A stretch of DNA of 64,000 nt from Cytobacillus gottheilii (GCF_900166665.1 NZ_LT800494.1:4632001-4696000); one strand, 5' to 3'; shown: positions 7,587 through 16,644, numbered from the stretch's first letter. The notes: a model not told the origin generated them from the letters alone. Translations and numbers: made by a program.

Positions 7587-8552
7587 TCAGTTTGCTGTTT
7601 TTATAGAACCTGCGGATTCGATAAAATGCTCTAACTTCTCTCTTGTCGGCAGGCCTTCATTATCTCCCGGAGAGCTGAGCTGAATGGCACCAATAGCATT
7701 ACCGCGTATGACACTATCTTCAATGGACAGCCCTTCTGATAATCCGCTGATCACTCCTGCTGCAAATCCATCTCCTGCTCCAACAGTATCAATAATTTCA
7801 TCCACTTTAAAGCCTTTAATATAAGTTCCTTCATAATCCTGCCCTTTGGCATAAGCGCCTTTTTCCCCAAGCTTAATGACAACAAGCTTTACACCCTTAT
7901 GGAGATAGTAGTCAGCGATTTCTTCTGGTGTATCAAAGCCCGTTAAGATTTTCCCTTCTGAAATGCCTGGCAGAACTAAATCGCATTTAGCAGCAAGGTC
8001 ATTAATGCTTTGAACCATCTCTTCTTGACTATTCCATAAATTTGGACGCAGATTCGGATCAAATGTTATAGTAGCCCCGGCTTTTCTGCCTTCTTCGGCA
8101 AAAAAGTGAGAAACAGCCTTTGTCTCAGAGGAAAGTGCCAAAAATACACCCGTTAGATGTACAACATCAAACTTAGAGAAGTCTACCTCCTTAAATTGAT
8201 CCAGTCCAATTCTGGAAGCCGCACTTCCTTTTCGGAAACTGGCAACATGAGGATCCCCCTCTGTCACCTTTTCTTTCATCTGCAAACCTGTAGCATAGTC
8301 GTTGCTCTCAAAAACGAATGAACTGCTTATATGTTCACTTTCAATAAATCTTTTAATCGATTTGCCTAAAGGATCATTTCCCACTTGAGTGGCATAATAC
8401 ACTTCATGGCCAAGTCTCGCCATGCCAACGCTTACATTTAACTCTGCTCCGGCAATCGAGCGCGTAAATTTCTGCACCTTTTCCAGCGGGCCAAATTCAT
8501 CAGAAACAAACAAGCCCATTGCTTCGCCGATTGTTACGATCCTCTTCCCCAT
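7587..8552 (-). CDS. kdgK: 2-keto-3-deoxygluconate kinase (PfkB family)
   Basis: A 321-residue ribokinase/PfkB-family sugar kinase that phosphorylates KDG to KDPG, the substrate of the next gene. GGxG-like residues near the N-terminus (SIAGAELNVSVGMARLG) and the C-terminal signature DTVGAGDGFAAG with the catalytic Asp identify the family; the aldolase neighbour gives the substrate. The ATG at 8552 follows GAGGTGG by 5 bp. A GTG at 8561 is in frame but would lie inside that ribosome-binding site. It has a good sigma-A promoter with a palindrome at the start site. Other sugar acids cannot be excluded as substrates. Confidence 0.9.
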   Translation of the reverse strand: MGKRIVTIGEAMGLFVSDEFGPLEKVQKFTRSIAGAELNVSVGMARLGHEVYYATQVGNDPLGKSIKRFIESEHISSSFVFESNDYATGLQMKEKVTEGDPHVASFRKGSAASRIGLDQFKEVDFSKFDVVHLTGVFLALSSETKAVSHFFAEEGRKAGATITFDPNLRPNLWNSQEEMVQSINDLAAKCDLVLPGISEGKILTGFDTPEEIADYYLHKGVKLVVIKLGEKGAYAKGQDYEGTYIKGFKVDEIIDTVGAGDGFAAGVISGLSEGLSIEDSVIRGNAIGAIQLSSPGDNEGLPTREKLEHFIESAGSIKTAN

Positions 8553-8629
8553 TTTATCCACCTCACTGATTTACTCCATACTTCTTATTGCATTTATTGT
8601 TCTTTAACATGTTCGTAGTTTCATATTGT

Positions 8630-8679
8630 GGAACTATGTTCCGTAAATTAATTATACCTTGCCTCTATTTAATGGTCAA
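8630..8679 (-). promoter_or_regulatory. kdgKA promoter with palindromic operator
   Basis: On the minus strand TTGACC (8674-8679), a 17-bp spacer and TATAAT (8651-8656) form a near-consensus sigma-A promoter. Directly downstream, at the expected start site, is the perfect palindrome GGAACATAGTTCC (8630-8642). A related half-site GTTCCACAATATGAAAC extends it. Repression by a KdgR/IclR-type regulator binding there is inference; no such regulator is in the window. Confidence 0.75.
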
Positions 8680-8714
8680 TGAGAAAAAGGCTGCAGATAT
8701 TTTCTTATGCAAAT

Positions 8715-8765
8715 GAAAAAGACACTGTTTGACTGCTGATTTTTCTTCGTCAGTCATTCAATGTC
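8715..8765 (-). terminator. Terminator downstream of the sensor kinase gene
   Basis: On the minus strand a 7-bp outer stem (8759-8765 with 8721-8727) and an inner GACTG/CAGTC stem form a hairpin followed by TTTTTC. It separates the two-component operon from the kdgKA promoter. Confidence 0.7.
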
Positions 8766-8783
8766 CCCCTTTGGTAGCGGTTT

Positions 8784-10532
8784 TCACTGCTTATGCTCTT
8801 TTGCATTATCCATTGCCGGAATTAATATCCGAATGAATGTCCCTTTATTCCGTGTACTGTTTACTTGAATGGTGCCATCGTGCAGTTGTACAAGTTGTTT
8901 GGCAATCGCCATGCCAAGCCCTGTTCCCATACTCGTATCACTTGTATTGGTCCCCCGGTAGTAACGCTGAAATAGCTTATCAAGTGTTTCCTGATCCATG
9001 CCAATTCCATCATCTTCAACTTTAATCACAATAAAATGCTGTTCAATCAAAGAAACCGAAACAGTAATGGATGTATGAGCCGGATTATATTTAATGGCGT
9101 TTTGAATTAAATTATCCAGTATCCGCTGAAACCATTTGGGATCAATATGAGCTGATATGCTCTCAGGAGAAGGATTAAATTGCAGGTTCATATTCCTGTT
9201 GTTTGGATCATTAACAAAATAAATGATGGTTCTGCGGATAAATTCATTCAGATCAACTTCTTCTTTTACAATAGGGAGTGCCTGATTCCGCAGCCGATAA
9301 GTCAGTGTCAGGTCCTCAAGCAAATCCATCATATACGCAGATTTGTCAGTGATAATTTCCCCAAACTCCTTTGTTTCCTGTTCAGACCAAGAATAATTTG
9401 GTGATTTCAGCATTTGAGAGTAACCTGCTATGGAAGCAAGCGGAGTTTTTAAATCATGTGATATCCCGCTAATCCACTCTTCTCTTGTCTTTGTCATTTT
9501 CAGCCGCTCAGATTCATTATCTTTTAACGTTTTGGTTAATTGATGTAGAGCTAGAATAAAATCTTTATATAATCGGTATTTCTTTTTTAGCTTTCCCTTT
9601 TTATTCACCAGGACAGATTGTTGATGGAGATCCTGAGGTTCTTCAAAAATACCATCACCAAGATTTTTGATCCATTTCATCATGGTAATCAGCGGGATTC
9701 CAAACTTGCGGGCATACAAAACTGTTCCAATTAACAATAATAAAAACAGAACAAGAAAGGCGATAAGGAAGCTTTGACTAATACTGTTATAGATCCTTTC
9801 GTCTATGTTTGCTGCTGAAAATCCCCCATCTGTGCCAGCAATAATGGCCTGTCCAGTATCATTATCAAAATGAGAGCTGACTGAATTTTTTTCTGTTTCT
9901 GATAGCATGGAAAGTTCCTCGATAGTATAATCGTTAGGCTGACCCTCTGCAGCATAATCATCCACTACTTCTCCTGACGAATTAATGAATTGAACCCATT
10001 CATTTTTTTTATTTATTTCGTCCATCATTATAGGTGTAAGTTTTAGCTGCTGATTGTCCCAGTCAACCATCATACTGATCTTTGCTAAAAGATCTTCCAG
10101 AGCAGTTCCTTTTCTAATTAGCAGATAATAAGGCTGTATTTGTTCCCAATCCAATAATTCAAACGAGGAGTATTTCTTGGACTCGCCTAAAACCAGTGAA
10201 GCAAGCTCTCCCTCATCTAACTCTTCCGGAGGGGTTACAGCCGTATTATAAAAACCAGCAACCCTTCCTTCTTGCGAAAAAACAATCAGCTCCATACCTT
10301 GCTTTTTCGCCAGCACTTTCAGTTTGTCATCAAACTCAGCTTTTCCATTATGCATGGAGATTACCCCAGAGAAGTAAAATGAATCAGCATTTGATAAGTC
10401 CTTCTCTATCTCGGCACTGCTAATCGAAAAGCCAATCATTCCCCAGATCGCTATGAATAGGAGAAGCAGCAGAATAAAGCCTATTATAATCTGAAATAAA
10501 AACTGGACGATAAAACGTCTATAAATGTTCAT
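8784..10532 (-). CDS. Sensor histidine kinase with large extracytoplasmic domain
   Basis: A 582-residue membrane kinase. TM1 spans about residues 9-35, an extracytoplasmic sensor of about 215 residues follows, TM2 lies at about 252-273, then a HAMP-like linker. The dimerisation domain carries the phospho-acceptor His359 in SGISHDLKTPLASIAGYSQML. The ATPase domain has the N box (NLIQNAIKYN), G1 (DDGIGMD), F box and G2 (GTGLGMAIAKQL). The ATG at 10532 is used because GGAAGGTG precedes it; this gives a 14-bp overlap with the regulator gene. I do not recognise the sensor domain. Its partner is the upstream regulator, and the divergent ABC genes are the likely target. This differs from the short intramembrane-sensing BceS kinases. 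Confidence 0.9.
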   Translation of the reverse strand: MNIYRRFIVQFLFQIIIGFILLLLLFIAIWGMIGFSISSAEIEKDLSNADSFYFSGVISMHNGKAEFDDKLKVLAKKQGMELIVFSQEGRVAGFYNTAVTPPEELDEGELASLVLGESKKYSSFELLDWEQIQPYYLLIRKGTALEDLLAKISMMVDWDNQQLKLTPIMMDEINKKNEWVQFINSSGEVVDDYAAEGQPNDYTIEELSMLSETEKNSVSSHFDNDTGQAIIAGTDGGFSAANIDERIYNSISQSFLIAFLVLFLLLLIGTVLYARKFGIPLITMMKWIKNLGDGIFEEPQDLHQQSVLVNKKGKLKKKYRLYKDFILALHQLTKTLKDNESERLKMTKTREEWISGISHDLKTPLASIAGYSQMLKSPNYSWSEQETKEFGEIITDKSAYMMDLLEDLTLTYRLRNQALPIVKEEVDLNEFIRRTIIYFVNDPNNRNMNLQFNPSPESISAHIDPKWFQRILDNLIQNAIKYNPAHTSITVSVSLIEQHFIVIKVEDDGIGMDQETLDKLFQRYYRGTNTSDTSMGTGLGMAIAKQLVQLHDGTIQVNSTRNKGTFIRILIPAMDNAKEHKQ

Positions 10533-11229
10533 GACGAACACCTTCCGGAACAAATTTATAGCCCAGCCCCCGAACCGTTACAATGTACTTAGGTTTACTT
10601 GGGTTTTCTTCAATTTTTTCACGAAGCTTTCTAATATGTACCATAATCGTATTATCCTCACCCAGAAACGCTTCGCCCCATACTCGCTCATAGAGCTGGC
10701 TTTTGCTGAACAGCTGGTTCGGATGTTTACAAAAGAATAGCAGCAGCTGATATACTTGTGCAGGCAACTCAACCTGTTTCCCTTTTACTTTGACTTCTCC
10801 AGACGAGGCATTTACAGACAAATACCCAAATTGATAGTTTGTTTGAGCAGGGATTGTCCTTAACATATTCCTGCGCAGGTGAGCTTTAATTCTGGCCACA
10901 ACTTCCAGTGGATTAAACGGTTTTGTAATATAGTCGTCCGCTCCTAGAGCAAATCCTGAAAGTTTATCTAAATCTGTTGATTTTGCTGTTAAAAAGAAGA
11001 TCGGAGCATCCGTCGTTTCTCTAATTAATGGACAGATTTCGAAGCCGCTCCGATTCGGCAGCATTACATCAAGCAGAATCAAATCGTATCGTTTCATCTT
11101 ACAAAGGGAGAGTGCTTCCTCTGCTGTACCTGCCGTATCAATATGTTTAAAGGATTCTTTTGTTAAAATAATTTTTAGCATTTGTACAATGGCTTTTTCA
11201 TCATCGACAATTAATATATGTTCTTGCAT
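10519..11229 (-). CDS. OmpR-family response regulator
   Basis: A 236-residue regulator. The receiver domain (about 1-120) has the acidic pocket D9/D10, the phospho-acceptor D54 in LILLDVMLPN, and the conserved Lys in DDYITKPF. A winged-helix DNA-binding domain follows, with the recognition region around DNTIMVHIRKLREKI and RGLGYKF at the end. The start ATG follows AGAGGTG. It is first in the two-gene operon with the kinase and divergent from the ABC genes. The 11-bp-period direct repeat in the intergenic region is a fitting OmpR-type target. Confidence 0.93.
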   Translation of the reverse strand: MQEHILIVDDEKAIVQMLKIILTKESFKHIDTAGTAEEALSLCKMKRYDLILLDVMLPNRSGFEICPLIRETTDAPIFFLTAKSTDLDKLSGFALGADDYITKPFNPLEVVARIKAHLRRNMLRTIPAQTNYQFGYLSVNASSGEVKVKGKQVELPAQVYQLLLFFCKHPNQLFSKSQLYERVWGEAFLGEDNTIMVHIRKLREKIEENPSKPKYIVTVRGLGYKFVPEGVRHEHL

Positions 11230-11292
11230 AGATTTTTTTCACCTCTTTTACTTACATCCCCATCTTACCATTAGATGTAATTTCGGATGGAA

Positions 11293-11349
11293 GAATTAAG
11301 GTTGAATTAAGGTGAAGTTTCTTCTTACATAAGATTGAGTCCTTATACT
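11293..11349 (+). promoter_or_regulatory. Direct-repeat operator and promoter of the ABC exporter genes
   Basis: The 10-mer GAATTAAGGT occurs twice, at 11293-11302 and 11304-11313, with an 11-bp period like boxes bound by OmpR/PhoB regulators. A -10 box TATACT lies at 11344-11349, while the -35 position (about 11321-11326) is not consensus. This arrangement, with repeats about 43 to 63 bp before the start site, suggests activation by the adjacent regulator. The link is inference. Confidence 0.6.
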
Positions 11350-11389
11350 GAATATCAATTACACATTTATGAAGGGAGTATTAAAAATT

Positions 11390-12079
11390 ATGTTTGTAAT
11401 CAGCAAAAGGGAATTTTTCAGTTTATTTAAAAGTATAAAGTCCATTATAGTCATCGCAATTTTATTAGCAACTGCTTATTATTCATCGAAATTCTCAAAT
11501 GTATTAACGAATGTCATAGACTTTACTGCAGATGAAATGAACTATGTTCATACAATTGGTCTGCTTTCATTATTGTTATTGTTTGGACAATTATTTGTAT
11601 TAGGACTTTCACATGATTGCATTAATAGAGAAACACATGAACGCACAATGCGTTTTCTGGTGACAAGAACATCCCGGTCGTCTATTATGTTCGGAAAATT
11701 TTTGGGGATTGTTCTATTCTGGACAGTCTGTGTCACCATATCGTTTTTAATCATCAGCATTTTTGCCAAACAGTTCGACTTTTTTAGCTTTTTTCAAGTC
11801 ATGAGCCTTTTAATCTACCAGATCTCATTGACGGTTCTGCTTTCTACAATCATACCTAAGCCAGGCATTACCATGTTCCTCGGCATTCTCCTTGGTATCG
11901 CCTATCCGATTTTTGGGATGTGGATTACGTTTACGTCAAATGAATGGGTAAGCTGGCTTAAGTTTGTCACTCCATTTTACTATTTAGAGCATGATAACTA
12001 TTTATTCTTGATTATTAACATACTGGCGGCATTTCTGCTGTTTATCTCAGCTATCATTTTCAAAAGGAGGGAATTTTAA
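11390..12079 (+). CDS. ABC-2 type transporter permease
   Basis: A 229-residue membrane protein with six predicted spans, typical of ABC-2 exporter permeases. The segment INRETHERTMRFLVTRTSRSSIMFGKF between the second and third spans is the usual cytoplasmic coupling region. The ATG at 11390 follows AAGGGAG by about 12 bp. An ATG at 11369 is in frame but has no ribosome-binding site. It overlaps the ATPase gene by one base (TAATG), so the two are translated together. The substrate is unknown; peptide antibiotic or lipid export is common for this family. Confidence 0.85.
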   Translation: MFVISKREFFSLFKSIKSIIVIAILLATAYYSSKFSNVLTNVIDFTADEMNYVHTIGLLSLLLLFGQLFVLGLSHDCINRETHERTMRFLVTRTSRSSIMFGKFLGIVLFWTVCVTISFLIISIFAKQFDFFSFFQVMSLLIYQISLTVLLSTIIPKPGITMFLGILLGIAYPIFGMWITFTSNEWVSWLKFVTPFYYLEHDNYLFLIINILAAFLLFISAIIFKRREF

Positions 12080-12984
12080 TGACCGCGATTGAAACGGCTC
12101 AGTTAAGGAAGGCATATGGAGCACATCAAGTGGTGAAGGGAATTGATCTGGTTATAGAAAAGGGCGAAGTTTTTGGTTTTCTTGGCCGCAATGGTGCCGG
12201 AAAATCAACATTCATTAATATGCTGACAGGCATTATCCACCCGACATCCGGCACCTTTTCGCTGCTTGGTGTTCAGGGCTCTATTGAGAAAGTAAAGAAA
12301 CGGGTTGGTGTAATGCCTGACTACTCTACTTTTTATGAATCTTTAACGGCATTTGATCATTTAAAGTTTCTGTCAGCACTTTCTGGAAAGCCTACTGGCA
12401 AACAACATTGTATGGCGGTCTTGCGGTCTGTCGGATTAGATGAGCATGCACATGTTAAAACCTCTAAATTTTCTTTTGGCATGAAAAAGAAGCTCGGTAT
12501 TGCCCAGGCAATCATTCATGACCCGGAGCTCATTTTTCTCGATGAACCAACGTCTGGATTAGATGCAGAATCTGTTCTTCATATTCATAAGCTGATTCGT
12601 GATTTAAAAGAGCGCGGAAAGACCATTTTTATGACCTCCCACAATTTAGATGAGGTAGAAAAAGTGTGCACCCGAATTGCCATCATGAAAGAAGGCAAGG
12701 TTGGCAAAATTGGCACGATGGAGGAACTGCGGACTTTTTACCGTTCCACACTGACTGTAACGGTTAAGCATTCTCCTATGTCTAAAGGAGATCATCATAC
12801 AATGATGGAATGGCTGCAAACAGTGGGCACTGATGTTTCTGCTGCTGATTCACAAGTCACACTTACCCTTGATCATGAGAAAAAAATTGCAGAAGTCATC
12901 CGTGCTTTTAATCAGAAAAAAATCGATGTGTACCGTGTCAGTGTTGATGAACCTTCGCTTGAGGAGATATTTTTAGAAGAGTAA
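12079..12984 (+). CDS. ABC transporter ATP-binding protein
   Basis: A 301-residue ATPase of the exporter type. Walker A is GRNGAGKST at 36-44, the signature is FSFGMKKK in place of LSGGQ as in BcrA/CcmA-like ATPases, and Walker B is LIFLDEPTSGLD with an H-loop in MTSHNLDEVEK. A C-terminal extension of about 80 residues ends SLEEIFLEE, as in drug-exporter ATPases. The ribosome-binding site AAAGGAGG lies inside the end of the permease gene. With the permease it forms a full exporter. The gene is followed by the 314-bp repeat element rather than by a simple terminator. Confidence 0.93.
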   Translation: MTAIETAQLRKAYGAHQVVKGIDLVIEKGEVFGFLGRNGAGKSTFINMLTGIIHPTSGTFSLLGVQGSIEKVKKRVGVMPDYSTFYESLTAFDHLKFLSALSGKPTGKQHCMAVLRSVGLDEHAHVKTSKFSFGMKKKLGIAQAIIHDPELIFLDEPTSGLDAESVLHIHKLIRDLKERGKTIFMTSHNLDEVEKVCTRIAIMKEGKVGKIGTMEELRTFYRSTLTVTVKHSPMSKGDHHTMMEWLQTVGTDVSAADSQVTLTLDHEKKIAEVIRAFNQKKIDVYRVSVDEPSLEEIFLEE

Positions 12985-12999
12985 AAGGTGACAAAATTT

Positions 13000-13313
13000 A
13001 AGAGGCTGGGACAAAACGAAATTAATCTTTCTAAAACACGAATATTCAATATCATGGTTTAGGTATATACAAATCCGTTCCATTGCGCTGCAGACCCTCG
13101 CTTTCCGCGGGGAGGAAGCTGAGCCTCCTCGGAGCAAGCTCCTGCGGGGTCTCACCTTTTCCTCTATTGCCCACAGGAGTCGAGGGCCCCCGCTCCATTT
13201 CACTCATGTTAATAAAATATATTTTATAATCATAAAAAACCGAATGGTTAGAAAGATGACTTCCTAACCATTCGGTTCTATGGGTGTGTTAAATACTTTT
13301 GTCCCAGCCTCTT
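13000..13313. repeat. Repeat element with 17-bp terminal inverted repeats
   Basis: The ends AAGAGGCTGGGACAAAA (13000-13016) and its exact complement (13297-13313) bound a 314-bp unit that fills the gap between two convergent genes. Inside are a GC-rich core (13090-13195) whose sequence recurs at 20330-20446, and a second hairpin pairing 13238-13251 with 13264-13277. No reading frame of credible coding potential is inside. The outer repeat plus flanking T-run can act as a terminator for both neighbouring genes. It looks like a non-autonomous MITE-like or REP-like element; no target-site duplication is clear. GAGGCTGGGACAAAA-type hairpins are, to my knowledge, frequent in Firmicutes. Confidence 0.75.
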
Positions 13314-13345
13314 GCTTTTTTCAGCGTTAAAGTGAAGTGAAATTA

Positions 13346-15049
13346 TCAAATTCTCGTCCAAACTCCAACACTTCTGATTTCTTTATATTCTGGTTCCCAT
13401 ACTGCATCGTTTACAGCTTTAGCAGGATCTGTTATTTCTGCTCTTGCAATTCCCTCTTCCATTGCTGCTTTTGCTACTTGAACTGCCACATAAATCGATA
13501 CTTCATGCAAATGCTCAATAGATGGAAGAAGAGATGCACCAGGCTGACTGCTGTCAGACATTTCGGCAACGGCATTTGAAGCGGCAACGAACATCCCTTT
13601 TGAAATAACTTCGGCTTTAGCCACTATCGCTCCAAGTCCCAGCCCGGGGAATACAAATGCATTGTTCGACTGACCAATCTCATAAGTGATTCCATTATGT
13701 TCGATATTATTAAACGGACTGCCAGTGGCAATAAGCGCTTTTCCATCTGTCCATTTAATCAGGTTTTCAGGTACAGCTTCTGCAAGAGAAGTCGGATTAG
13801 ACATCGGCATGATGATCGGGCGTTCCACATGTTTTGCCATCTCTTTAATAATCTCTTCTGTAAACGCACCCGCTTGTCCAGAAGTACCAATTAAAATCGT
13901 AGGCTTTACTCTCTGCACAACTTCTTTTAATGTTATAAGTCCTTCCTCATTACGGTCCCAGCCTTCTACTTCTGCAGCTGATCTGACATAAGGCTTTTGG
14001 AAGTCAAAAACATCTGGTGTTTCATCTGTCAGTAAACCTCTGTAATCAATAGCCCAGAACTGTCCATATGCCTCTTCTTTTGTCAGTCCATCAAGAATCA
14101 TAGCATCAGCGATTTGATCAGCATTTCCAATTCCGGCAGCTCCTGGTCCAAAGACCACAACGCGCTGATCCTTCATAGAAACTCCTGTGACTTTCAACGC
14201 TGACATAATTGCAGCAAGTGTAACTGCACCTGTCCCTTGGATGTCATCATTGAACGTAAGGATTTTATCACCATATTTATCTAATATTTTACGGGCATTT
14301 ACATTCCCAAAATCCTCCCAGTGAAGAAGAACTTCCGGAAAATGAGATCTAGCAGACTCAATAAATGAATCAATAAATTCATCATATTGCTCGCCGCGAA
14401 CACGAGGGATTTTATTCCCTACATAAAGAGGATCAGAAATTAGTTCCTGATTGTTTGTCCCCACATCCAGGACGACCGGAAGAACACGGCTAGGGTCAAT
14501 ACCAGCAGCTGCTGTATAAACAGCAAGCTTTCCGATAGCAATATTAATGCCTCCTACCCCTTGATCTCCAATGCCAAGAATACTTTCGGAGTCTGTAACA
14601 ACGATTAAATCGATTCCATCTTTAGGCTGCCCAAGGTTTTGAAAGGCTTCTTCAATTCCTTTTGGATCATCGATAGAAAGGTATAAGCCCCCTGGGCGAC
14701 GGTAAGTATGTGAGTAGGACTGGATTGCATCGCTGACCGTAGGTGTATAAATAATTGGCAGCATTTCTGCTAAGTGCTCTTTTAGCAGCCGATAGAATAA
14801 AACAACATTGCGGTTATATAAATCATATAGCAATCCGTTTTTAAACAAATTAGTCGTTCTCATTGAGTATTGCTCATAAGCTCTGCTTACTTGCTCCTCT
14901 AATGTAAGAACCTGTGCAGGCAGAAGTCCATTCAGACCCAGGTCTTCTCTTTCCTCTTTTGTAAATGCGATCCCTTTATTTAAATAAGGATTAGAGAGGA
15001 TTTCTTTCCCTTTTAATGGTGTGATAATAATATCCTTAGAAGCACTCAT
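13346..15049 (-). CDS. maeA: NAD-dependent malic enzyme
   Basis: A 567-residue large-form malic enzyme that converts malate to pyruvate, CO2 and NADH. Motifs are [26 protein letters not shown] (malate/NAD region), [15 protein letters not shown] with the metal-binding Asp residues, and the Rossmann motif [13 protein letters not shown]. The length fits both MaeA and MalS of B. subtilis, and the symbol is chosen from its place beside MalK/MalR, which control maeA there. The ATG at 15049 follows GAAGGA. It is last in a same-strand series malK, malR, transporter, malic enzyme. A hairpin before it suggests partly separate transcription. Confidence 0.92.
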   Translation of the reverse strand: MSASKDIIITPLKGKEILSNPYLNKGIAFTKEEREDLGLNGLLPAQVLTLEEQVSRAYEQYSMRTTNLFKNGLLYDLYNRNVVLFYRLLKEHLAEMLPIIYTPTVSDAIQSYSHTYRRPGGLYLSIDDPKGIEEAFQNLGQPKDGIDLIVVTDSESILGIGDQGVGGINIAIGKLAVYTAAAGIDPSRVLPVVLDVGTNNQELISDPLYVGNKIPRVRGEQYDEFIDSFIESARSHFPEVLLHWEDFGNVNARKILDKYGDKILTFNDDIQGTGAVTLAAIMSALKVTGVSMKDQRVVVFGPGAAGIGNADQIADAMILDGLTKEEAYGQFWAIDYRGLLTDETPDVFDFQKPYVRSAAEVEGWDRNEEGLITLKEVVQRVKPTILIGTSGQAGAFTEEIIKEMAKHVERPIIMPMSNPTSLAEAVPENLIKWTDGKALIATGSPFNNIEHNGITYEIGQSNNAFVFPGLGLGAIVAKAEVISKGMFVAASNAVAEMSDSSQPGASLLPSIEHLHEVSIYVAVQVAKAAMEEGIARAEITDPAKAVNDAVWEPEYKEIRSVGVWTRI

Positions 15050-15159
15050 GAAATTTCCTTCTTTCTTTATAATAAGGTTGTCTATTATCTTATTTTAACA
15101 TGTTCATTACCTTTGAATTCTACTTATAGGTAATTAACTTATTTATATTATTTTCTAAC

Positions 15160-15197
15160 TAAACAAAGCAGACAGTATGAATGCTGCCTGCTTTGCA
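15160..15197 (-). terminator. Hairpin after the transporter gene
   Basis: CTGCTTTG at 15188-15195 pairs with CAAAGCAG at 15164-15171, extended by CAG/CTG inside. The downstream tail on the minus strand (TTTAGTTAG) is only weakly T-rich, so termination may be partial and allow read-through into the malic enzyme gene. Confidence 0.5.
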
Positions 15198-15212
15198 TTT
15201 GTCTTGTTAAAA

Positions 15213-16556
15213 TTAGCTTACCAATTTCAAAAGCATAATCGCAAGGATTACAGTAGCTGCACCGCCAAGTCTTGTTGCAATTTGTGCGAAAGGCATTAAT
15301 GACATACGGTTGGATGCCGAGAGAATCGCAACATCTCCAGTCCCTCCAAGTCCGCTATGACAGCCTGTTACAATTGCTGAATCAATTGGATGCATATTCA
15401 TAAGCTTTCCAACAAAATAACCTGTTGCAACCATAGCAACAACGACTGCGACACACACAACGATGTATGAAGGAGTGACAATCTTTACAACATCTTCTAA
15501 TGGAATGTACAAAAGACCCAGTCCAACCATTAATGGCCACGTTAAGCTTGAAGATACAAATTTATACATATGGTGTGCACCTTGTTCAATCTTTGCAGGA
15601 ACAAGCTTGAAGCACTTAACCAATGCAGCTGCAACAATCATTAATACTGGACCAGGCATTCCCAGCACCATATGGCCAAGTCCGCCAACAATAAAGAACG
15701 TACAAGCAATTAAAAGACCTGCACCCATTAGTGGGAAATCAACTGGTTTATTAATGGTAGTGGATTCTGTAATGCCGTCTCCCCCTTTGGATTTAACCAA
15801 AGTACCATTTCCAGTTAAATGTGGTTTCTTTGTTCCTAAGCGGGAAAGAAGACCAGCACAAATGATGGCTGCAATATTCCCGATGACTGCCGCTGGAATT
15901 AACTGTCCAACAAATGTTTCTGCATCAGCACCTAAAACTTGCCCGTATCCAATGGAAAGCGGCAGAATACCTTCACCAATTCCTCCCCCGATAATCGGAA
16001 CAACGATAAAGAATAATGTGTGCTTAGCGGAATACCCAAACAGCATGCCCACCAAAACTCCAGCCCCTACTGAAGCAAGCGTACCAAGAACGAGCGGTAC
16101 AAACATTTTTGAGAAACCTTGAAGAAGCACTTTGCGGTTCATGCCAAGAATACTTCCTGCTACAAGGATTGAGATATAAAGATATAAAAAGTTCGATGAT
16201 TTCATTAATTGAGTTACTGCTGTCATACCTGTTTCATTAATTAGATTAAAATACGCTAATATGGATGGTACGAGCAAAGCCATAATTGCAGGTCCGCCAA
16301 TATCCTTTAAAACAGGGATTTTCATCCCAATTTCCCCCAGAAGAATCCCCATTGTGATAATGATGGCGAAGCCGCCAATCATATCTGTAGGCAATACTTC
16401 ATAAACTGTTGCAAGATAAACAACTGTAGCGATACATAGATAAAGCGGTAATGGAATAACCCCGATATTTATATGAAGTAAATTAAATTTACTTTTTGCA
16501 CCAGAACCTCCAGGAATAGGAGTAAGCGATTCCAATTTCTTAGCTGTTTGTGCCAT
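15213..16556 (-). CDS. 2-hydroxycarboxylate transporter (MaeN/CimH type)
   Basis: A 447-residue secondary transporter of the 2HCT family, which moves malate or citrate with sodium or protons. It has about 11 hydrophobic spans and the two family motifs: GGGIGEGILPLSIGYG in the first half and CHSGLGGTGDVAILSASNRMSLMPFAQ in the second, the paired GGxG re-entrant loops. The ATG at 16556 follows AGGGGG. Neighbours MalK, MalR and malic enzyme make malate the likely substrate, as with MaeN of B. subtilis (448 residues), but CimH-like citrate/malate uptake cannot be excluded. A perfect palindrome lies in its promoter region. Confidence 0.88.
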   Translation of the reverse strand: MAQTAKKLESLTPIPGGSGAKSKFNLLHINIGVIPLPLYLCIATVVYLATVYEVLPTDMIGGFAIIITMGILLGEIGMKIPVLKDIGGPAIMALLVPSILAYFNLINETGMTAVTQLMKSSNFLYLYISILVAGSILGMNRKVLLQGFSKMFVPLVLGTLASVGAGVLVGMLFGYSAKHTLFFIVVPIIGGGIGEGILPLSIGYGQVLGADAETFVGQLIPAAVIGNIAAIICAGLLSRLGTKKPHLTGNGTLVKSKGGDGITESTTINKPVDFPLMGAGLLIACTFFIVGGLGHMVLGMPGPVLMIVAAALVKCFKLVPAKIEQGAHHMYKFVSSSLTWPLMVGLGLLYIPLEDVVKIVTPSYIVVCVAVVVAMVATGYFVGKLMNMHPIDSAIVTGCHSGLGGTGDVAILSASNRMSLMPFAQIATRLGGAATVILAIMLLKLVS

Positions 16557-16591
16557 ACATAAATCCCCCTTTGATTTGTTACTGGTTCATC

Positions 16592-16627
16592 ATAGTATTT
16601 AGTAAACCGTTTTCATAGTTTATGAAA
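16592..16627 (-). promoter_or_regulatory. Candidate MalR-dependent promoter of the malate transporter
   Basis: The palindrome TTTCATA-3 bp-TATGAAA occupies 16611-16627. Downstream on the minus strand is a -10-like TACTAT (16592-16597), while the -35 position is not consensus and is covered by the palindrome. That is the layout of an activator-dependent promoter. MalR as the binder is inference from gene context. Confidence 0.5.
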
Positions 16628-16644
16628 GTTTATCCCTTCTTTTT

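Noticed and set aside
16601-16615. Weak cre-like sequence at the malate transporter promoter
   Set aside because: The left half has three mismatches; the TTTCATA palindrome explains the symmetry better.
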